This document shows, one piece after another, positions 10,011-18,600 of a stretch of 64,000 nucleotides of DNA. The DNA comes from Lineus longissimus (lineage: Eukaryota; Nemertea; Pilidiophora; Heteronemertea; Lineidae): positions 1,118,001-1,182,000 of the forward strand of contig NC_088323.1 in assembly GCF_910592395.1 (NCBI RefSeq), written 5' to 3'. A model generated the notes under the pieces. The model saw only the letters and a program-made list of their open reading frames with translations, was not told where the DNA came from and searched no databases. The number at the start of each line of letters is the position of its first letter. The first letter of the stretch is position 1. Both the position numbers and the translations under genes were made by a program.

Positions 10011-11956
10011 CTCCCCAGGGGGTGCCACAGGAGGTGCTTCCAAGTAGGAAGACTCCTGGGGTGATCTATCAGGAGCTCCAGCAAGGCTGGGAACCAGGCC
10101 TGATTTGGCCAGCAAGGTGCGATGAGAGTTATTCTCACCGGATGGCTGGTCAAGATCTTGTTCAGGACTGGTTGGATGAGAGGGAGGGGTGGAAACGCAT
10201 ATGCGTTCAGCCCGACCCAAGAGGCTGTAAGGCTGTCGACTTCCAGGGCCTCTTCGTCCGGAAGTGGAGAGTAATAGATGGGAAGGCGATTGTTCAGCCT
10301 GGTGGCGAACAGATCTACCTTCGGAGATTGCCAAAGGCGACAAAGGTCGTCTACAATCTCCTGATGGAGTGTCCACTCTGTCTGAACTAGCTTGTTCTGA
10401 CGGGACAGGGCGTCGGCAAGGATGTTGCGATTGCCCGGTATGTGTCTGGCACATATCGATACTCCAAGGTCGGCACAAAGATGGTAAAGCTCCCAAGTTA
10501 GCTGGCAAAGAATGCCGGACTTTGTGCCTCCCTGTCTCCTGACATATGCTACTACTGTAGAATTGTCGGAGAACAGGGTTACTCTCCGATTCTTCAGGCG
10601 AAGGGAAAGAGCCCTCACGGCAAGAAGGACAGCCTTCATTTCCAATATATTTATTGGAAGAATGGTCTCCTCCCTTGTCCATAGACCTCTTATGGACATG
10701 TCCCCGTTGTTCAGATGTGCTCCCCACCCTAGTAGGGAAGCATCTGTGAACAGGGACACTTCTGGGGGCGGTGGAGCAAGATCTACACCGCTTTGGAGAC
10801 GAGTCTCCGACTCCCAGAAGTTCCAGACGTTCTTGAGTAGGTATTGAGGTATCAATACCAACTTGTCTAATGGGTCCCTGTGGGGTTTCCATAGAGACAT
10901 TAGAAACATCTGGATGGGACGCATATATAGACGGCCAAGGGGGATTTGGTCTGCTGCCGAATTCAGAAGTCCCAAAAGGCTCAAGCATCGCCTTGCGGGA
11001 GCTTGAGTCCTTCCTCTGAATTCTGCGACGAGATGAAGAATTTTCTTTATCCTGTCTAGGGGGGGCAGCATTTTCCCTATGGCCGTAAGGAACCGAACTC
11101 CAACGTAAACGAAGTCTTGGGATGGTATGAATTCTGACTTTGTTTCGTTGATAATCCAACCTGCGGAAACTACTTTTTGCTTTAGAACCTGAAGTTGTTG
11201 CAGTAGTAGTTCCCGCGATTTGCAACGGAGTAGCCAATCGTCTAGGTAGTGATGGAGCTTGAACCCCATCACGTGAAAGGGAGCGACGAAGGCTGTGACT
11301 ATCATCGTAAAAATTAGGGGTGCCGATGCCAGACCGAACGGCAGGGCCCTGAATTGATACGTCTTTCCTTCGTAATGGAATCGAAGGAAGTGTTGATAGT
11401 CTGGATGGATCGGTACATGTAAGTACGCATCCATTAAATCCATCGATACCGCCCAATCGTTGGGCTGTATCGCCGTTGCTATAGACCTGGTGGTTTCCAT
11501 CTTGAAATGAGGAACATTCAAGAAGGTGTTTAACCTGGAAAGGTCTATGATCAGCCTCCATGTCCCTGCTTTCTTGGGAACCAAGAAAACGTGGCTGTAA
11601 AAGCCGGGGGAGCATGGATCTTGAAGGACCTGGATAGCTTGCTTCTCCAGTAATGTCGCGACCTCTGCTTGGAGGGCAGAGGCCTTGACTGGGTCCTTCG
11701 GTGGCTGAACTGGGGTTGGATATATGGTAGTCGGGGGGGTACGGTTGAAATCTAGTTTCACTCCGTACCTCAACATGTTTGGGACTGGGGACCCCTTTGG
11801 GCACCAATCGTCCCAAATGTCTGCAAATTTTTGCAGACGGCCCCCGACTACCGGAGTCGGCTCCTTTTTGCGTCCGGGAGGAGAAAGGAGGGGGGAGTCA
11901 CCTCTTCCGGCCAGCACCCCTTGGGCGAAAGGAGTGCTTAGTCGGACCGGATCCAC
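9794..11956 (-). CDS. DIRS reverse transcriptase / RNase H with methyltransferase-like tail
   Basis: Open frame of about 720 codons, numbered from 11956. Reverse transcriptase spans about residues 90-300: motif A MDLMDAYLHV with Asp173, ALPFGLASAP at 204-213 and the catalytic YLDD at 237-240. RNase H spans about 400-520 with the full acidic set Asp405 (FTDAS), Glu439 (LEMKA), Asp464 (FSDNS) and Asp515 (ADALSR), plus HIPGNRN. Residues 525-640 hold the block seen after RNase H in DIRS elements (VDLFATRLNN, YAFPP, IAPCWPN), often described as a Dam-like methyltransferase relic. The codon at 11956 is GTG; the first in-frame ATG (residue 61, 11774-11776) lies just inside the conserved N-terminal part. 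Overlap with gag is 59 bp in the +1 frame, so frameshifting or reinitiation probably feeds this ORF. Confidence 0.95.
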   Translation of the reverse strand: MDPVRLSTPFAQGVLAGRGDSPLLSPPGRKKEPTPVVGGRLQKFADIWDDWCPKGSPVPNMLRYGVKLDFNRTPPTTIYPTPVQPPKDPVKASALQAEVATLLEKQAIQVLQDPCSPGFYSHVFLVPKKAGTWRLIIDLSRLNTFLNVPHFKMETTRSIATAIQPNDWAVSMDLMDAYLHVPIHPDYQHFLRFHYEGKTYQFRALPFGLASAPLIFTMIVTAFVAPFHVMGFKLHHYLDDWLLRCKSRELLLQQLQVLKQKVVSAGWIINETKSEFIPSQDFVYVGVRFLTAIGKMLPPLDRIKKILHLVAEFRGRTQAPARRCLSLLGLLNSAADQIPLGRLYMRPIQMFLMSLWKPHRDPLDKLVLIPQYLLKNVWNFWESETRLQSGVDLAPPPPEVSLFTDASLLGWGAHLNNGDMSIRGLWTREETILPINILEMKAVLLAVRALSLRLKNRRVTLFSDNSTVVAYVRRQGGTKSGILCQLTWELYHLCADLGVSICARHIPGNRNILADALSRQNKLVQTEWTLHQEIVDDLCRLWQSPKVDLFATRLNNRLPIYYSPLPDEEALEVDSLTASWVGLNAYAFPPLPLIQPVLNKILTSHPVRITLIAPCWPNQAWFPALLELLIDHPRSLPTWKHLLWHPLGRCYHQNPGFFKFHAWNLSSCISTREAFRTSLSSACPHLKGGLPLMCIKESGLPSLPGAGRTELIRSLPLYTD

Positions 11957-14186
11957 CCTGGTTAGAGGAAGTATTTTTCCTCTTTCCAGTCCGGCGACCC
12001 TCCGCTTCCCGTCGGAAGGATCCAGCAGGAGCAGGCTGACTAGGCGGGGTAGGCCTAGGCAGGACCTGCCTGGCGTACGGGATTGAACCCGATGCCTGCT
12101 GGGGCCTCTCTATCTTTCTAGCGTTAGGTAGAGAGGTCTTGGCCCTCTGTGTCGCAGTGGGGGCATATAATTTGTCCCAATCTTTCTGTGCTTGAGCCGC
12201 CTCTTGTACAGAATCTGCGAACAGGAAAGAACCGTCCATAGGAGCGGTTCTTAAGGCCCCTTCCAGCTGGAGGGATCTGATGACATTGAGAGAGCCCAGT
12301 GCGGCGTCTCTACGGAGTAGGACGCTATTTGCTGCGGTCTTGGCGGACAGCGCAATAGCGTGCCTAATCGAATGTGACAAGGATGTCACAAGCGATTTTG
12401 TGTCATCAGATAGTGACTCATTATCTTTTAGGGATCTGGCTAGGGCCAGGTTAGTGTGCTCTGCGTAGGAGAGCACCGCTAACGTGTTTTTGGCCAGACC
12501 CTCTTGTGCTCTAAGGTCTCGGTAAGCCGAGGAGGAGGTCACCCTAGGCACGAGTTGGTCCAGCTGTACATCGTCCTTTAATATGGAAGTCGATGCTGCA
12601 GCTGGACAGCCGGCCGAGCTGACTCGATAATAGTCAGCGCGGTACTGCCTAACGGGAGGAAGTTGTGCCGTGAACAACTTCCCCGGTTTACACCAAGCTT
12701 CCGGTCCGACTGCCGGAAGGACAGGGATGGAAGTACGTTGGTGGGCGCCTTGTGAGTCTCTGATTGTACGCTCCAAAAGTTCAGAGACTGCTAACACCGA
12801 CGGGGAGGGAGGAAGGAATTCAAGTGCCCGAGTGGAGCCTTGAGAAACCTGTGGATTGGGATCCACTTCCTGTCCCCAGAGTGAAAAGGTCGGTGTTGAC
12901 AAGGCTGGCAGTTCCGGCGGGGTAGGGCACAGATCCTGCGGGAGGTACGCTCTGATCAAGGATCTGAGTGTCCTCATATCCGACAGGATACTGGCCTCCT
13001 CTGGTGACAGCTCCTCCTGATTGGGGGAGCGGTAGCCTGGCTGAGAACTCTCGTTCTCAGAAAATTCCTCTAAAATAGAGGAATCGGATGGTGGGTATCC
13101 GATGGGACCAGGCGCACCAGAGGAACCGGAACCCTGCTCCAGATGGCTGAGTCTATCAGAAAGACCTGCTACCATCTGGATGAGCTGGGACAGTTGCTGT
13201 CCCGACTCGGGTTCCGGACCCGACGTGCGGCTTCTCTCAACGACGGGCGGTTGAGGCGAGGGTGAGCGCATAAGCGAACCCTGGAAGCCGTATGTGCGGG
13301 CGAATGGGTCTTCCGGAAGCGGAAGTTGCCCATATTCTGAACCAGAGTTCAGATGTCCTCTCTGCGTAGCTCGTTCCATGGGAACGACGCCTCTGCTACG
13401 AGGAGGGGGTGGCACTTCCGGTTGGTTCCACCCAAGAGGTTGGCCAACGTAGGAAGGTGCCTGCATTTCCGGTAGGACGAAGTCCGAAACCGGAAATGCC
13501 CGTAACTCCTTCGCCGGTATGGAGCTACCGGAAGCCCTTTTAGAAGGAGGTACGGAGGGCGGAAACGCTGTTACCGAAGACGCATGGCGTTTCGGAGGTG
13601 GCGTTATAAGGTCCGGCCCTACTCTACTGTGTCCGTGAGGACTGGGGTTATTTCGCAGTAAAGACTGAGAAAAACCCCCAGTAGAGTCTTCGGTTACTGA
13701 AAAACGGGAACCCGCGTCAGTAACCGGAACTGCAATCGGCGGACCGGAAGCAGGGTGCTCCCGCGGGTACAAAGGGCTTGTACTCGGGGGAGCGGACGAC
13801 AGGGGAACCGGAAGGTTCCCTGAGGTCCGGGGTATATTAAACCCTTGGAGACTTATTGGATGTAAGTCTCCCTTGGGACCACATACATTAATAATGTCAG
13901 ATCCCGCATCCTTCGCAGCCGCGGCCGGAACCGGAACTCGGCTGACGGAAGGGGTGGTGGCGGGAGGTTTGCTAGACCTCCGGGTTATATGCCCGGAAAC
14001 GGAACCGGAAGAGGGTTTAGGCGTCTTCGCGGCCCGTTTCCCGCCACCAGACGCATTCCTTTGTGGTGAGACAAAGGATGCCGTCGGAGGGGTACGCCAT
14101 ATAAAAAATGGTACCAATGACAATAAAAACACTGGGAACCCCAAGTAGGCCAGAAAGGACGCAATAATTAATGGAAAGGAAAACAT
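11898..14186 (-). CDS. DIRS gag-like ORF1
   Basis: A 762-residue ORF starting at a true ATG (14184-14186). Residues 2-34 are strongly hydrophobic (FPLIIASFLAYLGFP, then VFLLSLVPFFIW), which is unexpected for a gag-like protein. About residues 35-380 are Ser/Pro/Gly-rich and low-complexity. A short Leu/heptad-like stretch near 330-350 (LIQMVAGLSDRLSHLEQ) could be a small coiled coil. The C-terminal third has the conserved helical block of DIRS ORF1 proteins, including SHSIRHAIALSAKT and LLRRDAALGS, and ends in a very basic tail (RRTGKRK, RPRGAGRKR) suited to nucleic-acid binding. No zinc knuckle is visible. Function is inferred from position and family. The stop codon lies 59 bp inside the start of the RT ORF. 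Confidence 0.88.
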   Translation of the reverse strand: MFSFPLIIASFLAYLGFPVFLLSLVPFFIWRTPPTASFVSPQRNASGGGKRAAKTPKPSSGSVSGHITRRSSKPPATTPSVSRVPVPAAAAKDAGSDIINVCGPKGDLHPISLQGFNIPRTSGNLPVPLSSAPPSTSPLYPREHPASGPPIAVPVTDAGSRFSVTEDSTGGFSQSLLRNNPSPHGHSRVGPDLITPPPKRHASSVTAFPPSVPPSKRASGSSIPAKELRAFPVSDFVLPEMQAPSYVGQPLGWNQPEVPPPPRSRGVVPMERATQRGHLNSGSEYGQLPLPEDPFARTYGFQGSLMRSPSPQPPVVERSRTSGPEPESGQQLSQLIQMVAGLSDRLSHLEQGSGSSGAPGPIGYPPSDSSILEEFSENESSQPGYRSPNQEELSPEEASILSDMRTLRSLIRAYLPQDLCPTPPELPALSTPTFSLWGQEVDPNPQVSQGSTRALEFLPPSPSVLAVSELLERTIRDSQGAHQRTSIPVLPAVGPEAWCKPGKLFTAQLPPVRQYRADYYRVSSAGCPAAASTSILKDDVQLDQLVPRVTSSSAYRDLRAQEGLAKNTLAVLSYAEHTNLALARSLKDNESLSDDTKSLVTSLSHSIRHAIALSAKTAANSVLLRRDAALGSLNVIRSLQLEGALRTAPMDGSFLFADSVQEAAQAQKDWDKLYAPTATQRAKTSLPNARKIERPQQASGSIPYARQVLPRPTPPSQPAPAGSFRREAEGRRTGKRKNTSSNQGGSGPTKHSFRPRGAGRKR

Positions 14187-14481
14187 GCCTACTTGAATTA
14201 AACACTATTGCAATAGATCTGAGTCTTGTTTATTACAATAGAGCGGAGAATAGCCTACTTAACTCTACCCTACCAAGATCAAAATAATGGAGCCGGGTCG
14301 ACTAAGCTAGCTAAGAAAATGTCTATAATTAAATAGACTGGACAATACTAATGCCAAGATTAGTTTGGCGGTCTACTCCGTAGGTGAATGAACCCAAAAA
14401 TCGTCTAGACTTGGCTGGTTGAATTTGGTTTTAAATCGAATTCACGGCAGCTTTGAAAAAACGATGTGCTTCGTAGAAGCA

Positions 14482-14653
14482 CAAGAGTAAAGACTGAATA
14501 TGGCGGCATGAGATCGGCGCGATCTCGCGGGATCGGTCAGGGCGCCGCCTGGCGGCCGAGCTGTTAACTCAGTTCTCCCTTTAGAAAATTAAAGGGATAC
14601 TCTTGTGTTTGAGCCCAAATGGAGTAACATGCAAAAGTGTTCCATAGGTAAGT
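14482..14653. repeat. DIRS inverted terminal repeat (5' side)
   Basis: 172 bp, matching the reverse complement of 8157-8328 with one mismatch. In DIRS elements this side is expected to carry the promoter. It contains AATATGGCGGCAT (14498-14510), close to the YY1-type AANATGGCGGC motif, and GC-rich palindromes such as GATCGGCGCGATC. Promoter activity is inferred, not shown. Confidence 0.96.
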
Positions 14654-14670
14654 TTGAATGACACAAAATG

Positions 14671-15452
14671 ACCACAAGAGTCAGAAATTTATAACATCTT
14701 CGTCTCATAGTAGGTTATCATGTTAACTCTTATAGAATGCATGAACTGTGCTATTATGATGTTATATGTAAATGCCTAACACTGCCATAATGATGCACAA
14801 ACGTCATGCAATGCTTACTTTGGCCGAACTCCATTTTGATTTAGGGATTATTGAAATAAGGTTTACACTGATATCACCTGATTTTTGCAATAACTTGCAT
14901 TTACCTTCATCATTCTTATTTGATCACTTTCAATTGTCTTCATTTTATTCAATTACATAACTGCTATTCACCTCCATTTATTACGAAGAATTCTAATCAT
15001 TTCCATTTATTTATTTAGAATTCCATTCACTTTCATTCAACAGTCCAATCCGCAGTAAAAGGGAGTGCGGCCAATGGCACTTACATGAATTTCTCATATT
15101 TAGAGCAGGACTTGTTTGGCTTGGTAAAACGGGTAAAGACAGTCTGGCCCTCGTGAGCCGCCCTAACTGAAAAACCCCAAGAAACAGAAGATGACTTAAA
15201 ACTTGTCATCAATCAAAAATTCAGAAGCTGTCAATAACGAAAGGTGTGCTCTGAGTTTGCTAATGAGGAGATGAAGGGAAAGCTAGATGGCATGAATGTC
15301 TGTGACGATTATGAAAGACCGATTGTAATGTGCTTTTAACATTAACATTTAACTAATTGCAATGTTCGTCAGACTGAAGTAGAGCTTGACCTACATTCAA
15401 TGTTTGCCATGGTAGAACATGACTTGATGAAATAGTTGAATTGCAGGAGGGA
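14671..15452. other. Spacer between the DIRS element and the receptor gene
   Basis: AT-rich 782-bp stretch with no supported exon. It is downstream of the receptor stop codon, so it should hold that gene's 3' untranslated region or further introns. I did not find a convincing polyadenylation signal. Confidence 0.5.
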
Positions 15453-15692
15453 CTAATGAGGAAATGAAACTTCCTGAGGATATACATTATGAATGACACC
15501 ACTGAGCGTTTCAACCTCAGTGCTAGTACTATATCTCACCTGGGGTCCAGCTTCACTCACCTGCTGAGGTGGCATCTCTGTAACGGACGTGAAGACAGAA
15601 AAGGTTCGACTTAACCGGCGCTTTCCTGACGTGTAGCGACCTCCCCGGCTCTGCTGGAATCGCTCCCAATGCTTCTTTATCGTTGATTGTAC
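15453..15692 (-). CDS. Pdfr: PDFR-like, last visible exon (cytoplasmic tail)
   Basis: The acceptor TTCGCCAAG| precedes GTACAATC, giving VQSTIKKHWERF, the helix-8 region that normally follows the NGE of TM7. The frame runs 79 codons to TAG at 15453-15455. Two in-frame, phase-0 donor-like sites lie inside: CAG|GTGAGT (exon end 15561) and CAG|GTGAGA (exon end 15540). The true 3' end of the exon is therefore uncertain, and the tail after residue 44 or 51 of this exon may be intronic. Confidence 0.8.
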   Translation of the reverse strand, partial: VQSTIKKHWERFQQSRGGRYTSGKRRLSRTFSVFTSVTEMPPQQVSEAGPQVRYSTSTEVETLSGVIHNVYPQEVSFPH

Positions 15693-18600
15693 CTTGGCGA
15701 AAGAGAACACGTTAAAGCACGTGTTGCATGTCTAATACGCACGAACTTAAAATTCACATTCATTCAATCAGTTACAACTTTATTCATTTTTATCAAATTA
15801 GTTACACTTCTTGAAGAAACGCGAAATTCACAACAACTACATGTAGAGCGTCGATAAAAATAAAAGATTCCTGAGACAAAGTTGACTTACTTCACCATTT
15901 AGAAAACAATATAAAAGTGCGATGAAAAAGCCTTGGAATGTTATGAGAAAGTGAGACGTGTAGGACCAGACCCCGAACTTGACCGCGCTGTCAGACGGCT
16001 CTGGTACCATGTTGATGAAGTTTGTAATGCCCAGCAGCGGTAATAACACAATGGCAGCTTTAACGGCTTTCCTGCAAGTAGATGTGATGTATGTTGGGTT
16101 AGACAATTGTACGGTTCACACCCTGGCAAGGAGGTCTGAGCCACGAGGGGAACATTGTGTGTACAGAGGAAGTCATTGATCTGAAGGAAACCTGGAGAAG
16201 GACGTTGTTTCAAGTCAACTTGTGTATTGGTGACTAGCATCTTGACTTGGTCACCATCCACTTTCCCTTGCCCAAAATATGAACATGTGTGAGAGGGCAA
16301 TTAACAATCGTCGTATGTTGAGTCAGTTTTGAAATGCTCTTTGTTTCATATTAAGATTACATCAAGTTAAACATGCCATAGTGTTTTCCCATTGATGTAA
16401 TTACAAGAGAGATGTCATTTGAAAGTCAGGGTGGTTAATTACAGTTAGACGACAGTTAGAATTATAATAAACAAACATGTTTGTTATCGTATTCTCTTAA
16501 ATAATATACCCTTAACGTTTATAATTGAATGTGATACACATTATTGAATATACACTCAGTCTCGAACTTAATACAAAAACTCCAACTGAATAAATATCAA
16601 TGTCTCTTCAAAATATCACAAAGTACTCAGCATAGAAACGTCTAATTATGAATTTGCTACTTTGCTACTTAAACGTGAATGTATAAGCATCATTATTGAA
16701 CACTTAAAGTTAAACAAATAGACATAACGTATTCTATTAAGCCGTGACTACAGTGGGAAAATATCTATTCAAATTGCTACAAAATCTGAACGGGTAAGCA
16801 ATCCAATTCAACACTGAAACACAAAACTGTATGAAGAAATAGCAGGAAATCATTTTAATGTTAAGAACTTATAACTAGGATGCTAACTCTAATCATTCGG
16901 GTAGGTAAATAATTGCTTTGTTGAAAACTTGAAAGTGATCAAATGACTGAGGGATGTGCGCTGACTCTATATGAAATGATTGAGGTAGATACCGATTTAT
17001 ACACAGTTAAAAAATTCAAACTTTTTCATTATTTGATGTAAGAACTACGAACATCAGTTTCATAACACAAAAGCATCCTGTTTGCAAAATACGTCGGCTG
17101 AAATAATACTAAATTGATACCGCTAAGTTAGTGACTTAACTTGTTTTGAACAATCAGTCCCTCCCTGATGCCGAGACACCAACTGTGGGATTGTTCGCAG
17201 CATTATATAAACTAATTTGTATCAGTGTCAGGTGATCGTGCCGATAGAGGGCACCAGTGTTAGTAGGCCACCACCGCCGAGGCGCAACCTTCAGATCCCG
17301 ATTTGGATAGAAAGGAAGACATTGTGTACAGCTAACTTGTACCTGCGAAGCACGAATATAAGGGGACATCATTTGAACTTTGGTGCAAGATAGACTTAAG
17401 AAAGAAGAGGCGAGGCTAATTACATTTTGTCAGAGATGGCTCTATATAGATTGAAGAGTGCCGTCAGTAATAGCCATGATTGAAAGAACATTTTGACATA
17501 GTCACATTTAAACATGTCAGACGAGAATTCAATGTCTAACAAGTCAGATTATAAGGACTGTCATGAGAATATCCATCGATATTATGTTCAATTATTGCCA
17601 AATTACTACCAGTGCTACTTCCAGCGTATTCCTGAAATAAATTCCATTTCACAAGTTCCAAATAAGTTGTTCGCAGTCCGTACGCAAATTTAATTGCAAC
17701 ACTGCTACACTCCTTAATATTTAAGGTTTCTGATCATTCGAATAAATTACACCAAGAAGCAACCCATTGAGGTTCTGCACTAACTAAAAAAATAAAAACA
17801 AACTTGAGGGGTTATCATTTCTCTGAAAAACCTTGAGGGAAGCATACTTGTGTTGGCAAAAAAACTATATTTTAAGTGTGCATCTAGGCAAGGCTTCATA
17901 CTTCGCGGTGTTTCTTCCATGCGAAGCAGACAAGGATTGTTATGTATATGTTACCGACAGTCGCACTCAGCCATCGCCGCAGCCTCAAGCAAAGAAAACA
18001 GTCGGTAAGTTTGTCAAGAGATGGCGCTTTCCATAGTTTTTGAACAATAGCACCGGGTATTTCTTTTGAAAGTGATCGTTTTTGGAGCACCAAATATTTC
18101 AAAATGTATTAGCATCACACTTTTTGCAATGCAAACGTTTGCATGGCCTACAATTATTTGTGGATTAAATAAGGAAGCCCATGATGATTATGATGTCATC
18201 CAATACAGCCCAAGGCAGAGGTGAAATTCTCAATGAGTTATGAGGTCGTGAAGGTACAGAGTATCCGATGTGAGATGAAGACACAAATGGACAGAATGTG
18301 GTAGGCTTCCCATTAAGACTTCCCAACACACATACAAAGCACCACCCGTTGGAAAACAGGAACCAGCAATAACACGTTAGATGAACCATGGAGAATGGCT
18401 TCACACACACTGTGGGGTACTGTGCACACATGCAGGTTTGCCAAATTCTCGTTTCGAAAAATGTGGAGCATTAAGGAGAAAATTGCTTATTTCAAGACGT
18501 TACACATTGTCAAATAAAACTATTCCATGATAACATTTTCTTCTTCTCCAAAACATGAATTCTTCACAAAATTGTATGTGTTCAACAATTTTAACAGGGA

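Larger units (their letters stand above)
8113..14670 (-). mobile_element. Complete DIRS-type tyrosine-recombinase retrotransposon
   Basis: A 6558-bp element reading right to left. In sense order it has a 5' terminal repeat (14482-14653), a gag-like ORF, an overlapping RT/RNase H ORF with a methyltransferase-like tail, an overlapping tyrosine-recombinase ORF, an internal complementary region (8376-8473) and an inverted 3' terminal repeat (8157-8328) with a 28-bp outer extension. This is the DIRS1 archetype. Such elements integrate a circular DNA intermediate with a tyrosine recombinase, not an integrase, and leave no target-site duplication. The boundaries are set by comparing both ends with the internal copy of the joined ends: both ends carry AAATG (8113-8117 and 14666-14670) and the internal copy carries it once. 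Base composition is clearly more GC-rich than the flanks. One mismatch between terminal repeats and three open frames point to recent insertion. Confidence 0.96.

Noticed and set aside
10011-11816. Upstream 600 codons of the recombinase frame
   Set aside because: It is the RT/RNase H gene read in another frame: Ser/Pro/Arg-rich, no domain, and its nominal first codon is TTG. I start the recombinase at the ATG at 10010.
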